Assembly: GCA_903813345.2 (NCBI GenBank) | Contig: CAIIXF020000001.1 | Location: forward strand, 4,402,001-4,466,000 | Origin: Owenia fusiformis | Lineage: Eukaryota; Annelida; Polychaeta; Sabellida; Oweniidae | Reading direction: 5' to 3' | Length of the DNA: 64,000 nucleotides | Part shown: positions 49,545 through 60,540 of the stretch, piece by piece | Numbering within the stretch: the stretch's first letter is position 1 | Layout of the letters: each line of letters opens with the position of its first letter | Made by a program: the position numbers and the translations under genes | The notes under the pieces: model-generated | Databases searched by the model: none | What the model saw: the letters and a program-made list of their open reading frames with translations, nothing else | What the model was told of the DNA's origin: nothing

Positions 49545-51500
49545 AGGAACTAGGTATTATAGAAATAATTGCTTAGGTAAAGTGTTTAACACTATCCTTA
49601 ATAATAGAATTAAATCATTTCTACTCAAAAATAATATATCTAGTAAGTATCAAATTGGCTTCAAGGAAAAAGCGCGTACATCAGATCACATGTTTGTGTT
49701 TCGAACATTAATCGATAAACATTTATCAAACAACTCTAAAGAGCATCTCTATGCTTGTTTCATTGATTTTCAAAAAGCGTTTGACTCGATTTGGCACAGG
49801 GGACTAATATTCAAGCTTTTAAACTCAGGAATTCGTGGTAAAACATTAAAAATCATTGAAAACATGTATGATAATAATAAATTTTGCATCAAAAACAATG
49901 ACCTCGGGAAGAGAACTGTATTCAAAGTAGCAAATATTGGTGTAAAACAAGGTGATCCATTGTCCCCCTGTCTTTTCAATTTATTCCTAAATGACTTACC
50001 CGATACTATTGGCTATAAAAATGACTGTCCATCTATTGGAAAAGAAATTATTAACATGCTTATGTACGCTGATGATATTGTTTTATTCTCGACTTCTAAA
50101 CATGGATTACAAAGGTCTTTAGATTCCTTAAAAGAATATTGTGACAGGTGGAAACTTAATATCAACATAAATAAGACCAAGATAATTAAATTCCAAAAAA
50201 ACGGGCATCTCTGCACTGACTATTTCTCATACGGTAGACTCCAAGTTCAATGTGTACAAGAATACAAGTACCTTGGTGTGATATTTCGAGCATCAGGCAG
50301 CTTTATATCAGCTCAAACACACCTACATGAAAAAGCTAGTAAGGCAATTTTTAAACTTAAAAGATGCCTTCAACAGAGTGATATAAAACCACAGCTTGGG
50401 CTTAAACTGTTTGATCAAATGATAAAACCAATTTGTCTATATGGGGCTGAAATATGGGCCCCTTTCAGTCTTAACAAAGTATCCAGTTCAAACCTAGAAG
50501 AAGCATACTTAAACCAAAACAAATTCCCCTCAGAAAAATTAAACATATCCTTTTCCAAATTCCTACTTGGAGTTGGTAGAAAGGCCACTAATATGGCTGT
50601 TTATGGGGAACTTGGAAGATATCCACTATTTATAGGTATATTTGGCCAAATTCTCAACTTTTTACATCACATTAAAGATACAAAAAATGTTCTAATCAAG
50701 GCAGCTTTTGACTGCTCCAAAGAACTACAAGAAAACTCATGGGTTTCAAACGTAAACAAAATAATTTGCTCTATTAATGAAAATTGCTCTGAATCTGTGG
50801 ATTCTACAATTGATACCTTAAGATGTACATCATTACTTAAACTAAAATTTGACAGGTACTGGAAGAATAAATTAAACACTGACACTAGGAAAAATGATAA
50901 CGGCAATAAACTACGAACCTACAGAACCCTCAAGAAAGATTTTAAATATGAACATTATTTAAATATAATCGACAGACTTGATATGCGAAGAAACTTTACA
51001 CGTTTGAGAATAAGTGCTCACAACCTCCAAATTGAGCAAGGGAGATATACAAAACCAAAGAAAACCCCAATTGAAGAAAGACTGTGTGTCCATTGCAATA
51101 TTATTGATGATGAAGAACATTTTATGATGAAGTGTAAAAAATATCAAAATGAAAGATTATTACTTCAAACTGAATTATCTGATACGGCAAAAGCACAAAC
51201 AAGAATCAATTTATATACCTCTTAACTTGTATAAATCAAGATTGCATCAAGGTTGCAAAATATATAAGTGATGCCTTCCGAATTTTAGAAAGCAATACTT
51301 AATTTAGAAAGGCTAATTCCTGCTGCGCAAAAAAGCATTTTGTAGTAATACATATTTTACATTTTACAGTATTAAGCATATATTATATGTAGTATATAGT
51401 AGTCTAGTGTTAAATCATATATATTCTTTTTGTGTACTGCACTTTCTTGTACCTGACCCTCAGGGGTGTGAATGTACTCAATAAATATTCTATTCTATGT
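49545..51500 (+). mobile_element. LINE B: 5'-truncated non-LTR retrotransposon nested in LINE A
   Basis: It starts in the thumb-proximal fingers region of a second, unrelated RT (CLGKVFNTILNNRIKSFL), has FIDFQKAFDSIW (palm A), GVKQGDPLSP, MYADDIVLFS (palm C) and no RNase H. It ends with a C-x2-C-x7-H-x4-C knuckle (CVHCN...EHFMMKC) and a stop at 51223-51225. The 3' end is an ATAAATATTCTATTCTATG tail. No clear target duplication was found. Clade unassigned. It happens to be in frame with LINE A, so the open frame 47899-51225 (1108 codons) fuses both. Confidence 0.85.
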
Positions 51501-51580
51501 AACCAAATTATTTCTGCTGGGCACACCCGTTTACATGGCCATTACCATAGAATTAACCCCGATATTTTATCTCCCAACTG

Positions 51581-52368
51581 CAGGCCTGTCAACTGTCCCG
51601 CAATTTGCGTATTTGTCACGCATTTGCTGAAGAATTTGAAGTCACGCCAGTTTTTTTTGCGTGACAGAAAATGTCACGCAAAATACGCATTTTACCTGGT
51701 AATTGTCAAGCAAAAATATTTCTGTAGAAATTTTTTCGAAATATGTTTACGATACGGTAAAAATACGAACGCCGGAAAAAACCGAACGCAATTTGTTCGG
51801 ATTTGTCACGCGAATCCCGTATGTGTCACGCATGTTCATTGGAAATTTTTCGTACCTACCCCCCCCCCCCCCCCCCCCCCCCCCCCGTTGACGACAGCGC
51901 GAGTGTTGCGAGCGCGAAAAATTTGAGGTGTTCAAAGTTTGGCAAAGGTGCTCAAACTTTGGCCAAAGGTGTTTAAAAGTTGGCCAAAGGTGTTCAAAAT
52001 TTGGACAAAAGTGTTCAGATTTGGACTTAGGTGTCCAACATTTTGAAGTCACTCATATTAGGTGGTCCCAAGTTGACAGCCCTGCAACTGCAGGCCTGTC
52101 AACTGTCCCGCAATTTGCGTATTTGTCACGCATTTGCTGAAGAATTTGAAGTCACGCCAGTTTTTTTTGCGTGACAGAAAATGTCACGCAAACTACGCAT
52201 TTTACCTGGTAATTGTCAAGCAAAAATATTTCTGTAGAAATTTTTTCGAAATATGTTTACGATACGGTAAAAATACGAACGCCGGAAAAAAACCGAACGC
52301 AATTTGTTCGGATTTGTCACGCGAATCCCGTATGTGTCACGCATGTTCATTGGAAATTTTTCGTACCT

Positions 52369-52420
<52 letters not shown>

Positions 52421-52617
52421 TTGACGACATCGCGAGCGTAGCGAGCGCGAAAAATTTGAGGTGTTCAAAGTTTGGCAAAGGTGCACAAACTTTGGCCAAA
52501 GGTGTTTAAAAGTTGGCCAAAGGTGTTCAAAATTTGGACAAAAGTGTTCAGATTTGGACTTAGGTGTCCAACATTTTGAAGTCACTCATATTAGGTGGTC
52601 CCAAGTTGACAGCCCTG
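51581..52617. mobile_element. Two tandem copies of a TIR element sharing CAACTG target sites
   Basis: Copies 51581-52084 (504 bp) and 52091-52617 (527 bp) are nearly identical. Each starts CAGGCCTGTCAACT and ends AGTTGACAGCCCTG, a terminal inverted repeat. CAACTG stands before the first, between the two and after the second (51575-51580, 52085-52090, 52618-52623). Removing them with two CAACTG units restores LINE A's reading frame at SPNCDHC. Inside are a poly-C tract (about 27 nt in one, about 49 in the other) and five degenerate 20-bp TTGGCCAAAGGTGTTCAAA-type units. hAT-like by terminus, but hAT duplications are 8 bp. Confidence 0.88.
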
Positions 52618-53523
52618 CAACTGTGACCACTGTAACATACCAGAGACAGTTGAACATTACATCTTTGCTTGCTCTAAGTTCCAGGAAGAGAGGGAGATTC
52701 TATTGGCCAAAGTGCAACAGATACTACTAGGAGCTAAATACAATCCAGCTCTGGACCTACAAACAATCACAGGACTCAACACAAGCCTGGACCATAAGTT
52801 AAATAAAGAAATTATGAAATGCCTGCAGGCATTTATACAGAAATCCAAGAGATTTTAATAACTTATTTTTAACTCGAGTGAGATAGTGACTCTATTTAAC
52901 ATCTCATTTTAATGGAAAAACACTTGCATTTTAGACTACGTTAGATAACAAGTTTTAGCGCTCTCTCTCCCAACAGAAGTAAAATAAGCACAATTAAGTG
53001 AAAAGTACAAGTGATATTTTTAGTACATGAGTTTTAAAAACAGCAACAAGTGATCAAAGGCAGCATAATAATGCCAAAGTGATCCCGGAACACCTTATAA
53101 GGAACACTGAAAAGGACTAAGAAGAAGAAGAAGAAATTTTCAAAGTTGATAAACTCTTTTTAAAACCACATTTTTAGATGCAATTCCACATGCAGATTCC
53201 AAATATGACATCAGTTTGACTGAATGTTGAATTTTTAATGACGTAAATTAAGATTATTTCTACTCGCATCTGGGATATTAGATCAGAACATGCCTGCCCC
53301 GCAGATCCACCATTGTAATTTGCACAAGTTTTGGGACAACGTATCAGTAGTAAGTATCAGTCATGTGAAAAGTTGAAGTACAATAATTTGAACTTTGAAA
53401 CTTGAAAAATGAATATTCTGAAAGTGAAATGCTTGTAAACAATTAATATATGATTAACATATTCAATTATTGAGTGAAGATATTTCGTGACTTCAAACAC
53501 CGAATATTTAGTGACATGTATAT

Positions 53524-53562
53524 CGCCATCTTTATTTAACCGGAAGTGCAGAAAATTGAAAA
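53524..53562 (+). promoter_or_regulatory. Compact promoter: YY1 and ETS sites just before an ATG
   Basis: GCCATCTTT at about 53525-53533 fits YY1 and ACCGGAAGTG at 53539-53548 fits an ETS-family site, 15 bp before the ATG at 53563. This arrangement is common at TATA-less housekeeping promoters. Confidence 0.5.
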
Positions 53563-53605
53563 ATGGATCAACCGAGAGAAAAGGAGCAACTGTTAGCGTT
53601 AAAAG
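53563..53605 (+). CDS. Candidate first coding exon of an unrecognised gene
   Basis: The ATG opens MDQPREKEQLLALK, followed by a GTAATA donor after the 43rd nucleotide (phase 1). The promoter sites immediately upstream favour a real start. Candidate next exons in the right phase begin after the acceptors at about 53664-53666 (CGATATTTGCG) and 53775-53777 (ATGCCACCGAG; the latter stops quickly at TAA near 53815). The downstream structure could not be settled. I do not recognise the product. Confidence 0.4.
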
Positions 53606-54839
53606 GTAATATATTTACTTTATACTTCTGCAAATACAAAATAAGATATACAGTTTTCATTTCAGCGATATTTGCGTGTATCAACTTGACGGAAACACTA
53701 GCAATGACGTTGAAGAACTTGATCTATAATTTTTCATTTTTAAAATTTTTTCATTCGATTCAATTTACATTCACAGATGCCACCGAGATCGTATTTATAG
53801 TTGGCCAGTCTCAATAAATAAAGCTCAAGAATAGACATCGAATGGAAAAAATCACTGGAAAAAATGACAACCCTTCATAACCTCCCTCAAACTCATGGGG
53901 AGTAAGTCACCCCTCCCTCTTATATTCTGTCAACTATGTAATGACCAAAGTGAACACCATTGATCTCTATATTGGAAGCAAATGTGAATTGGGTTACTTG
54001 TCAGAACCCTCCATTTTTGGAACATTGAGTTTTTGCTGTTTTGCACTGATATTTCTTAGCCTAGATGACGGGAATACACAAATGGTTTAAAAAAAGTAAA
54101 CGTTTTACCTGAAATGTCAAAATACTGCTGAAATCTTTAGAAATGTGGTGATTTTGACTGTTCAATTTCACCTGTGGACATCTCGCAAATTCTCGTGTAA
54201 AATCTCCGGAATTCTGGGGAATCCCCGTTTCGGTGATGCAATCTGGGAGAATAATACAAGATGGCTTTTGCGGCAGATTTGCAAAATCCAGAGGTTGATC
54301 TATTTTCTCTTACCAAAAAGTTGCGCTTTGTCTGCTCTTAATCCAACATTTCAACGAGTTCTTACACCAAACATTCTGACATTATTTCAATTTTTTTCTA
54401 AACGACCATTTGTCACTTGAGGCAATCTGCGCGAGATTCCATTTTTTGGTTCGGTTTTTGGCGCATGCATATTAAATCCAGCAATTCAATTGGTCAAATA
54501 TCCCACTGTTTACATTAGAATATCAGATCTCTCCATTTTTGCAATCCGTGTGCGCATGCAGATTTCAGTAAAGTTTCTAAAAACCAATCACAAATTTGAT
54601 CAAAATTTGCATTTTTCACCCATATATCGAGTCAAATCAGGTATTTATGATACTTTTTAGTCTTCTAGATGTCTCAAGCACATATTCATGCGAAAATTTG
54701 TAAGATAGCATTCAATGTTGAAGCGAAATACTGGATTGAATATATACCGGAAATAATTTTCAATTTTTTTAGGTTTTTATTAACCTCACTTGATGCTTTT
54801 AATAAGAGAGATCAATAGATGGTGTTCACTGTGGTAATG

Positions 54840-55025
54840 ACCCAAGGGCGCCCCAGGGGAATGACTAACTAACGAGCATTATGTAACAAGCCGGATAAAG
54901 AAGTTGAAAGAAAGTGTGCTAAATTCAATGCCCAGTGTGGGAACCAAACCTAGGACCCTTGGATCCAAAGACTGATGCTCTACTTACTGAGCTATAAAGG
55001 CTAAGCCACTACAGCTGGGCGGTAG
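54840..55025 (-). mobile_element. tRNA-derived SINE-like element
   Basis: On the minus strand a TAGCTCAGTAAG A-box-like motif is followed about 35 nt later by GGTTTGGTTCCC, a B-box, with GAGCATCAGTCTTTGG in between, which resembles a tRNA anticodon arm. The acceptor stems do not pair, so this is a tRNA-derived pol III unit rather than a tRNA gene. The downstream body runs to about 54840. Confidence 0.6.
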
Positions 55026-55349
55026 TAGCAACTTCAGATCAAGGGTCGTTACAACTATATTAGTATTAGCCTATTTTGATATAGAGAAAAACTAAGTGAT
55101 ACCTCTCTTTTCTGCAACAGATCTCACAAATCCTGTTTAGCCTATTAGCCCTATTTCTTCATCTTTCTAATTGCAATTTGTTTGGCTCTTTTAACCTGGG
55201 TATGAACGCTAAATTTTAACTGTGGGGAATGTAATTTTTGTCTGCTAAATCGAGTACACCAAATATCCCACAAATCTCACTGTTTTTCTGATGTCACAAT
55301 TCCAAGAAATGGTCAAAACAATGGAAACATCTTCAGATTTGGTGTAGTA

Positions 55350-55994
55350 CAAGGGCCGATCAAAAAGTTTCTTACCGTTGGCTCTCAATTTTATAATAAG
55401 AGGAGTTGGAAGCTCAAACTTTAACATGAGACAGGATAGTTAGTTTGCTTGAAACTGTACGAGTTTCATATAAATTGGTTTATTGGTAGTGACACAAAAT
55501 CAATTCATATTTTCAATGACAAAGTTAGGTGGAGCAGCGTTATATATAAAATATCTGCTGAGTTGTGGTTCTGGAAATTTACCGACATTCTTTCAAACCT
55601 CTCATACGAAAGGTCTTAAACATGTGTTTTGGGATCGAGTGGATATAGGAAGTGCATTGCAACTGGGGTTGAATATTTTGAATGAGAATGAATATTAGCA
55701 GAAAAACTAATTAAACATGATTAAACTACAGTCTGTTGACAGATGACTCTACTTAGTGTTAGAAATTTCCAAAACTGCAGCTTAGCACAATTTTTTACAA
55801 AAAACCCTGCTCCACCTAATTCAATCATTAAAAATATGTATTGACTCTGTGTCACTACCAATGAACCAATTTAAATGAAACTCACACAGTCTCAAGCAAA
55901 CTTACTACCCTGTCTTATGTAAAAGTTTGAGCATCCAACTCCTCTTATTATAAAATCTAGAGCCAACGGTAAGAAACTTTTTGATCAGCCCTTG
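55350..55994. mobile_element. Mariner-type MITE with about 195-bp inverted repeats and TA target
   Basis: Ends CAAGGGCCGATCAAAAAGTT and inverted CAAGGGCTGATCAAAAAGTT, flanked by TA at 55348-55349 and 55995-55996. Such TCAAAAAGT ends and TA duplication are typical of the Tc1/mariner superfamily. The arms remain paired through GTGACAC and GGTGGAGCAG. No transposase is present. Confidence 0.85.
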
Positions 55995-57059
55995 TAATGG
56001 AGGATGGAATTACCTTATTTTTGACTTTTAAAAACATAAGAATGTTTGAATAACCTTTGTTTGTGCTTATGGAGATACAGAGTAACAAGATGCTTCGAAT
56101 AAGGTATGAATCGTCAGATACTTAAGTAATAGCTGAACAATCGTGAAATGAAAAATAGAAAAAGACCTTGATGTCTCATCCTGATGTATTATCATATAGG
56201 TACTGATACTACTACATATAATCGTGCTGGCATTTATGGATTCATTTAACCTTTTTATTTATAAGTTTCACAGGAAGTTATTTACACAGGTTCTATGTGG
56301 TTTCAGTTGCTTACGGTGAACGTTCCAGTTGATTTTTCGGACTACTTTGATCATGAAAAATAAGACTTTAGCCAGAGAATGATACTGTCACTTACCTTCC
56401 AGAAGTTTGTAAAACATTCAACCTAACAGCACATTAACATTGTTGCGTCAACCATTTAGCATAAGCACAATATCAAAGAGTTAAAAAATGAAATGTAAAA
56501 CATACTTACTTCTTCATAAATACCAGAAGTTTTGATATGCTTTGTTTTGAGCATGCATGTTGTACACGTTAGTCATTTTAAACTTTATTTTCATATGTAG
56601 ATGGCATTGCGATCTTTGGTTGTATTTTAGTCAAATCATACCAATCATTCAGGCATTTAGACACGAATTGTCTGTTTGAGTCTGAATTATGCACAGTGAA
56701 TTAAATATAGATCAAACTACCCTACCTCGATCGCGCATGCACGAATTTTTGGACTTTCAACCAGGTCACTTTTGAGTATATCGACTGCTTAGTCAAAAGG
56801 TAATATGTTTGGTGCTTGGAGTGAGTCAATATTGCTATTCGCTGAACTTCAGTGGTGCAATAGTGAAGTCCATGTTCCAAGTTATATGATAGTTGAAGAA
56901 AGAATGTAAATAATATCGTTTTAAATTTTAAAATATTTGATATGTCATAGACATGGATCACAGTTACAAACTATGTCCCATATCTCATGTACATTTACAT
57001 TGCAAACAGTGAAAATAATGCTAAAAAGGCCACCTGTTGATGCTTTGAGGTGTAATCAA

Positions 57060-57827
57060 TTGTTATTTAATCCAAATAAAGTAAGGCTTATGCCTTATGG
57101 GTGTAGGACCTCTGCTCTAGAAGGAATTTTCAATATGGCCACTGAATTCAAAATGGCCGCCATTTTTCGTAAAAAATGTAATCTTTAATAACTCAAATAC
57201 TATTTTGCGGATTTGGTTCAAATTTTATATGCTGATGCCTAGGGACAAAGGAGTTTCGCAAAAAAAGAGATTTTCAAGATGGCCACTTAATTTCAAAATG
57301 GCGGCCGTTTTTCGTAAAAATATGTAATCCTTGATAACTCAAATACCAGTGAACGGATTTAGTTCAAATTTTATATGATGATGCTTAGGGACACAGTAGC
57401 TATGTTCAACAAAACATTTTCAAGATGGCCACTTAATTTCAAAATGGCGGCCATTTTTCATAAAAATCGTAATCTTTGATAACTCAAATACCAGTGAACA
57501 GATTTGGTTGAAATTTTATATGCTTATGCCTAGGGACACAGTAGCTCTGTTCAAGAAATAATTTTTAAGATGGCAGCTGAATTTTAAGATGGCGGCCCAT
57601 ATTCGTAAAAAACGTAATCTTTGATAACTCATATACCAGTGAACGGATTTGGTTCAAATTTAAAATGATGATTCCTAGTTCACAATGGTATAAACTAACT
57701 TTGTGCCAAATTTCATGCTTCTATCACAAAGTGCACAAACATTTCAACATTTACACTAGCTATAATAAGCATAATATGTTTTGTTCGGTGGGATTTGCTA
57801 CTCCGTGGAGTTGCTGTTTTTCTAGTT
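57060..57827 (+). mobile_element. Non-autonomous Helitron (copy C), diverged and 5'-incomplete
   Basis: Related to copies A and B by internal AAATGGCGGCCATTTT-type repeats (four units of about 148 bp, each with TAACTCAAATAC). It ends in a hairpin ACTCC-GT-GGAGT (57802-57813), exactly 10 nt, then CTAG before a T. A subterminal GTTCGGTGGGA is kept. The left end is not recognised and is likely missing. Confidence 0.75.
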
Positions 57828-58285
57828 AAAATTGCCTGAACTACATGTGAAGAATCTTTCTATATAACCCCTTGAATGGTCTAATTCACTACCATCCTCA
57901 AAAACCGATCATTTAAAATGTTTTGTTCAAAATACTATCATGCCACGACTTGAGAGCATTTTGTTCTTCACGATTTGCTGTAGCGCTGATATGACGTCGT
58001 ATATCTCTATTATTGTAAAAAATCAATACCAGATCGATATAGTCTTATATGACGTGTTGAATGTCAGATGTTTTTGGATGGTATCTGCTCCAGTGTTTTG
58101 CATTTAATCATGAAACGCTCATCACAAGACACCTCGAAACAAACATTATCCTCTTTGTGACAAGAGGAAAAATGTTTGAATTTGAATTTGAATTTTTGAC
58201 CTACCAGGTGTTTGAAAATCAAGGACTGCGAGTCTTATACTGCACCATTTTTTTCAAACTTGTTCCATTCAAAGCAAAACAAAAT

Positions 58286-58432
58286 TGCCTTTCTGTTGGT
58301 ACATTGCTTTATTGTAAAGAGTCCCTCGTTTTAGCAGCGTTTGGTCCCCAGTTGTGATAAGCCCTTCTCACAGCTGGGGACCCAAATGCCGCTAATATTA
58401 GGGACTAATAATAATAAACCAACAGAAAGGCA
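58286..58432. repeat. 147-bp near-continuous palindrome
   Basis: GCCTTTCTGTTGGT at the left and its complement at the right close a long stem. The inner part includes GTTTGGTCCCCAGTTGTGA paired with TCACAGCTGGGGACCCAAAT, leaving only a short loop around 58360-58370. Either a miniature fold-back transposon or a hairpin-RNA source. Confidence 0.8.
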
Positions 58433-58581
58433 TGTATAGATGTCACTGGTGTATAAATAGAATAAGCAGCGTATGAAATAAAATGAAGGATCTAAAGCTA
58501 TGTCTTCATTTAGCAATAAGCTTCATTTGTATGTGTTGTAGAATTCACCAAAATTGACTCTTCTTTTACTCTTCATAATTA

Positions 58582-59778
58582 TCCCATCGAACGAAGTTCG
58601 GAGGGATATAGGGAACGCCTCCGTCCGTCCGTCCGTCCGTCCGTACGTCCGTACGTACGTACGTCCGTACGTCCGTCCGTCTGTCCGTCCGGGCAATAAC
58701 TCAAATACCGTTAGCCCGATTTTGTTCATATTTTGTACACATATACCCTATGGGGGTAGAAGTTCTGCTCGAAAGCCGATTTTCAAAATGGCCGCTCATT
58801 TCAAAATGGCGGCCATTTTAGTGCCGATTTTACAGTAATTTAGGTGTAATATGTAAAACTGTAATAGCAATATGTTTTAAATGTAAAAAAATTATAAAGG
58901 ACATTAATAATGCTACAAATGTAGATATTAAAGAAGCACATGGCAGCCATCTTGAAAAATGGCGGCCTTTACTCATCATTTTACGATTTTTGCTATAACT
59001 CAAAAAATAGTGGAGCGATTTTGTTCATATTTGGTATGTGAATACTATAAGCATTGCACACTGTCTAAAGACACTTTTGGTAGAAGGCGGCCGTTTTGAA
59101 AAAATTTTTGAAAAATGGCCACCATTTTAATGTATTTTACTATAACTCGAAAAAGTAGTGGAGCGATTTTGTTCATATTTGGTATGTGAATACTATAAGC
59201 ATGGCACACTGTCCTATGACACTTTTGGTAGAAGGCGGCCATTTTGAAAAATTTTTTGAAAAATGGCCGTCATTTTAATGAATTTTACTATAACTCGAAA
59301 AGTAGTGGAGTGATTTTGTTCATATTTAGTATGTGAATACTATAAGCATGGCACACTGTCTATTTCTAATGACATTTTTGGTAGACAGTGGCCATTTTGA
59401 AAAATGGCTGCCATTTTAACGTATTTTACTATAACTCGAAAAGTAGTGGAGCGATTTTGTTCATATTTGATATGTGAATACTTTAAGCATGGCACATTGT
59501 CTAATAAAACTTTGGGGAGTAGTCGGCCATTTTGAAAAATGGCCACCATTTTTATGTGTGTTATTTTACAAGTACGTGTGCGATTTTTCAAAAATTTTAG
59601 AGGTGGCTACTTAAAAGCACATTATTTCTTCTGATGACAACTTGGCTAGTGAGCAACCATTTTGAAAATGGTGGCCTTTCTGGTGTGTTGTTTTATGATA
59701 TTTGCTATTCGTTTGTAAAAATGCCAGCCATTTCTGTTCGATGGGATTCGCTACGCTTTGGCGTTGCCGTTGTTCTGG
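58582..59778 (+). mobile_element. Non-autonomous Helitron (copy B), full length
   Basis: It starts TCCCATCGAACGAAGTTCGG after A58581 and ends CTGG (59775-59778) before a T, with the hairpin ACGC-TTTG-GCGT (59753-59764) 10 nt before the end. Contains (CCGT)n at about 58618-58692 and four to five roughly 145-bp internal tandem repeats with AGTAGTGGAGCGATTTTGTT. It is 400 bp longer than copy A because of extra internal units. No coding. Confidence 0.85.
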
Positions 59779-60414
59779 TTATATTTTTATTTTGGAATCA
59801 ATGAACCTGGTGTGTTTTTCTATATTTATCAGGAAGTTTGTCTTTTTGTCTGTAAGGAAAATATACATTTGGCATGCATTCTTTGTAACAAGTCAAAGGG
59901 AAATGGTTATATGCATGGTTATCTGTGAATAGATATATAAAGATACAGTGAAAGAATACAATTTTAGTAGTTAGATCAACAAATTGTTTCTGAAAAGAAA
60001 ACTTGATACTGAAAAACTGAATTGAAAGTTGATATTCTAAAATCATTTTTTTCATTTAAAAATGAGCTAAAATGTGAAGGGATGTCATAGTTTTTTTATT
60101 TACACCACCACAATAATAACACTTATGTTCTTCAAAGAATTGTTCGAGATATACATTCTTTACCTATTTTACCTTTAGTGCATAATATAATATTGTAACT
60201 ACATTGTTTTCTTATTTTTAGAGAATATTTCATGATTGTCTATAGAAAAATGCAGAGACTATAGTATCTGAAATACCATGTTGATTATACACTTTCAGTA
60301 CATCTAAGTAGAATCATTTTATGTCATTACTCTAAATACAGCAATCAGCATTTCATTCAATTTTTTGTGAGAGCTGACATGCCATATTAAGCAAAGGAGA
60401 TTTACCATTTACAG

Positions 60415-60540
60415 GGCAACTGGAAATATTTTGAGATTGCGTGCCTGAGGAAGGAGGTGAATATATCTAATAGTGATATTCTAATCAATGAAACTGTTAA
60501 AAATAGTAATGCTGCAGAGGTTGATGAAGTAGACAGTTGA
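60415..60540 (+). CDS. Candidate terminal exon of an unrecognised gene
   Basis: An acceptor (TTTACCATTTACAG) is followed by 41 open codons beginning GNWKYFEIACLRKEV and ending EVDEVDS, then TGA. The composition looks protein-like, with an aromatic/charged start and acidic end. It may belong to the gene opening at 53563 or stand alone; no connecting exons were proven. Confidence 0.3.
   Translation, partial: GNWKYFEIACLRKEVNISNSDILINETVKNSNAAEVDEVDS

Larger units (their letters stand above)
47958..53136 (+). mobile_element. LINE A: 5'-truncated non-LTR retrotransposon with RNase H
   Basis: Segments 47958-49544, 51501-51580 and 52624-53136 belong to one element. The first begins inside reverse transcriptase (GIPQGSVLSPLL, then the palm-C motif FADDN) and continues into an RNase H domain (FTDGSAYGNPGPSG, LLSDCQPAI, HQGTEGNEVADK). 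The second gives GHTRLHGHYHR. The third gives a C-x2-C-x7-H-x4-C zinc knuckle (CDHCN...EHYIFAC) and the stop, then a 3' UTR ending in an (AAG)n tail. RNase H after RT places it in the I/R1/Ingi-like group broadly; exact clade not assigned. It is interrupted by LINE B and by the tandem TIR element, and is non-autonomous as it stands. Confidence 0.85.
47664..53272. mobile_element. CAGATGCGAGT MITE split by a 5.2 kb nest of LINEs
   Basis: Halves 47664-47957 and 53137-53272 match the intact copy at 22243-22668 in inverted orientation. The break carries a short duplication, AAATTTT (47951-47957 and again at about 53137), consistent with LINE target-primed insertion. It is the oldest layer of the nest. 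Confidence 0.85.

Noticed and set aside
54259-54339. Frame opening MAFAADLQNPEVDLFSLTKK after a good Kozak context
   Set aside because: Stops after 26 codons; the only internal donor is weak and no downstream exon could be matched, although NRF1-like GCGCATGC strings lie nearby.
54938-55020. Functional tRNA gene on the minus strand
   Set aside because: A and B boxes are present but the acceptor and anticodon stems do not pair properly; a tRNA-derived SINE is more likely.
59045-59591. Minus-strand frames with repeated MAAFQNG-like text
   Set aside because: They are translations of the Helitron internal tandem repeats, not genes.
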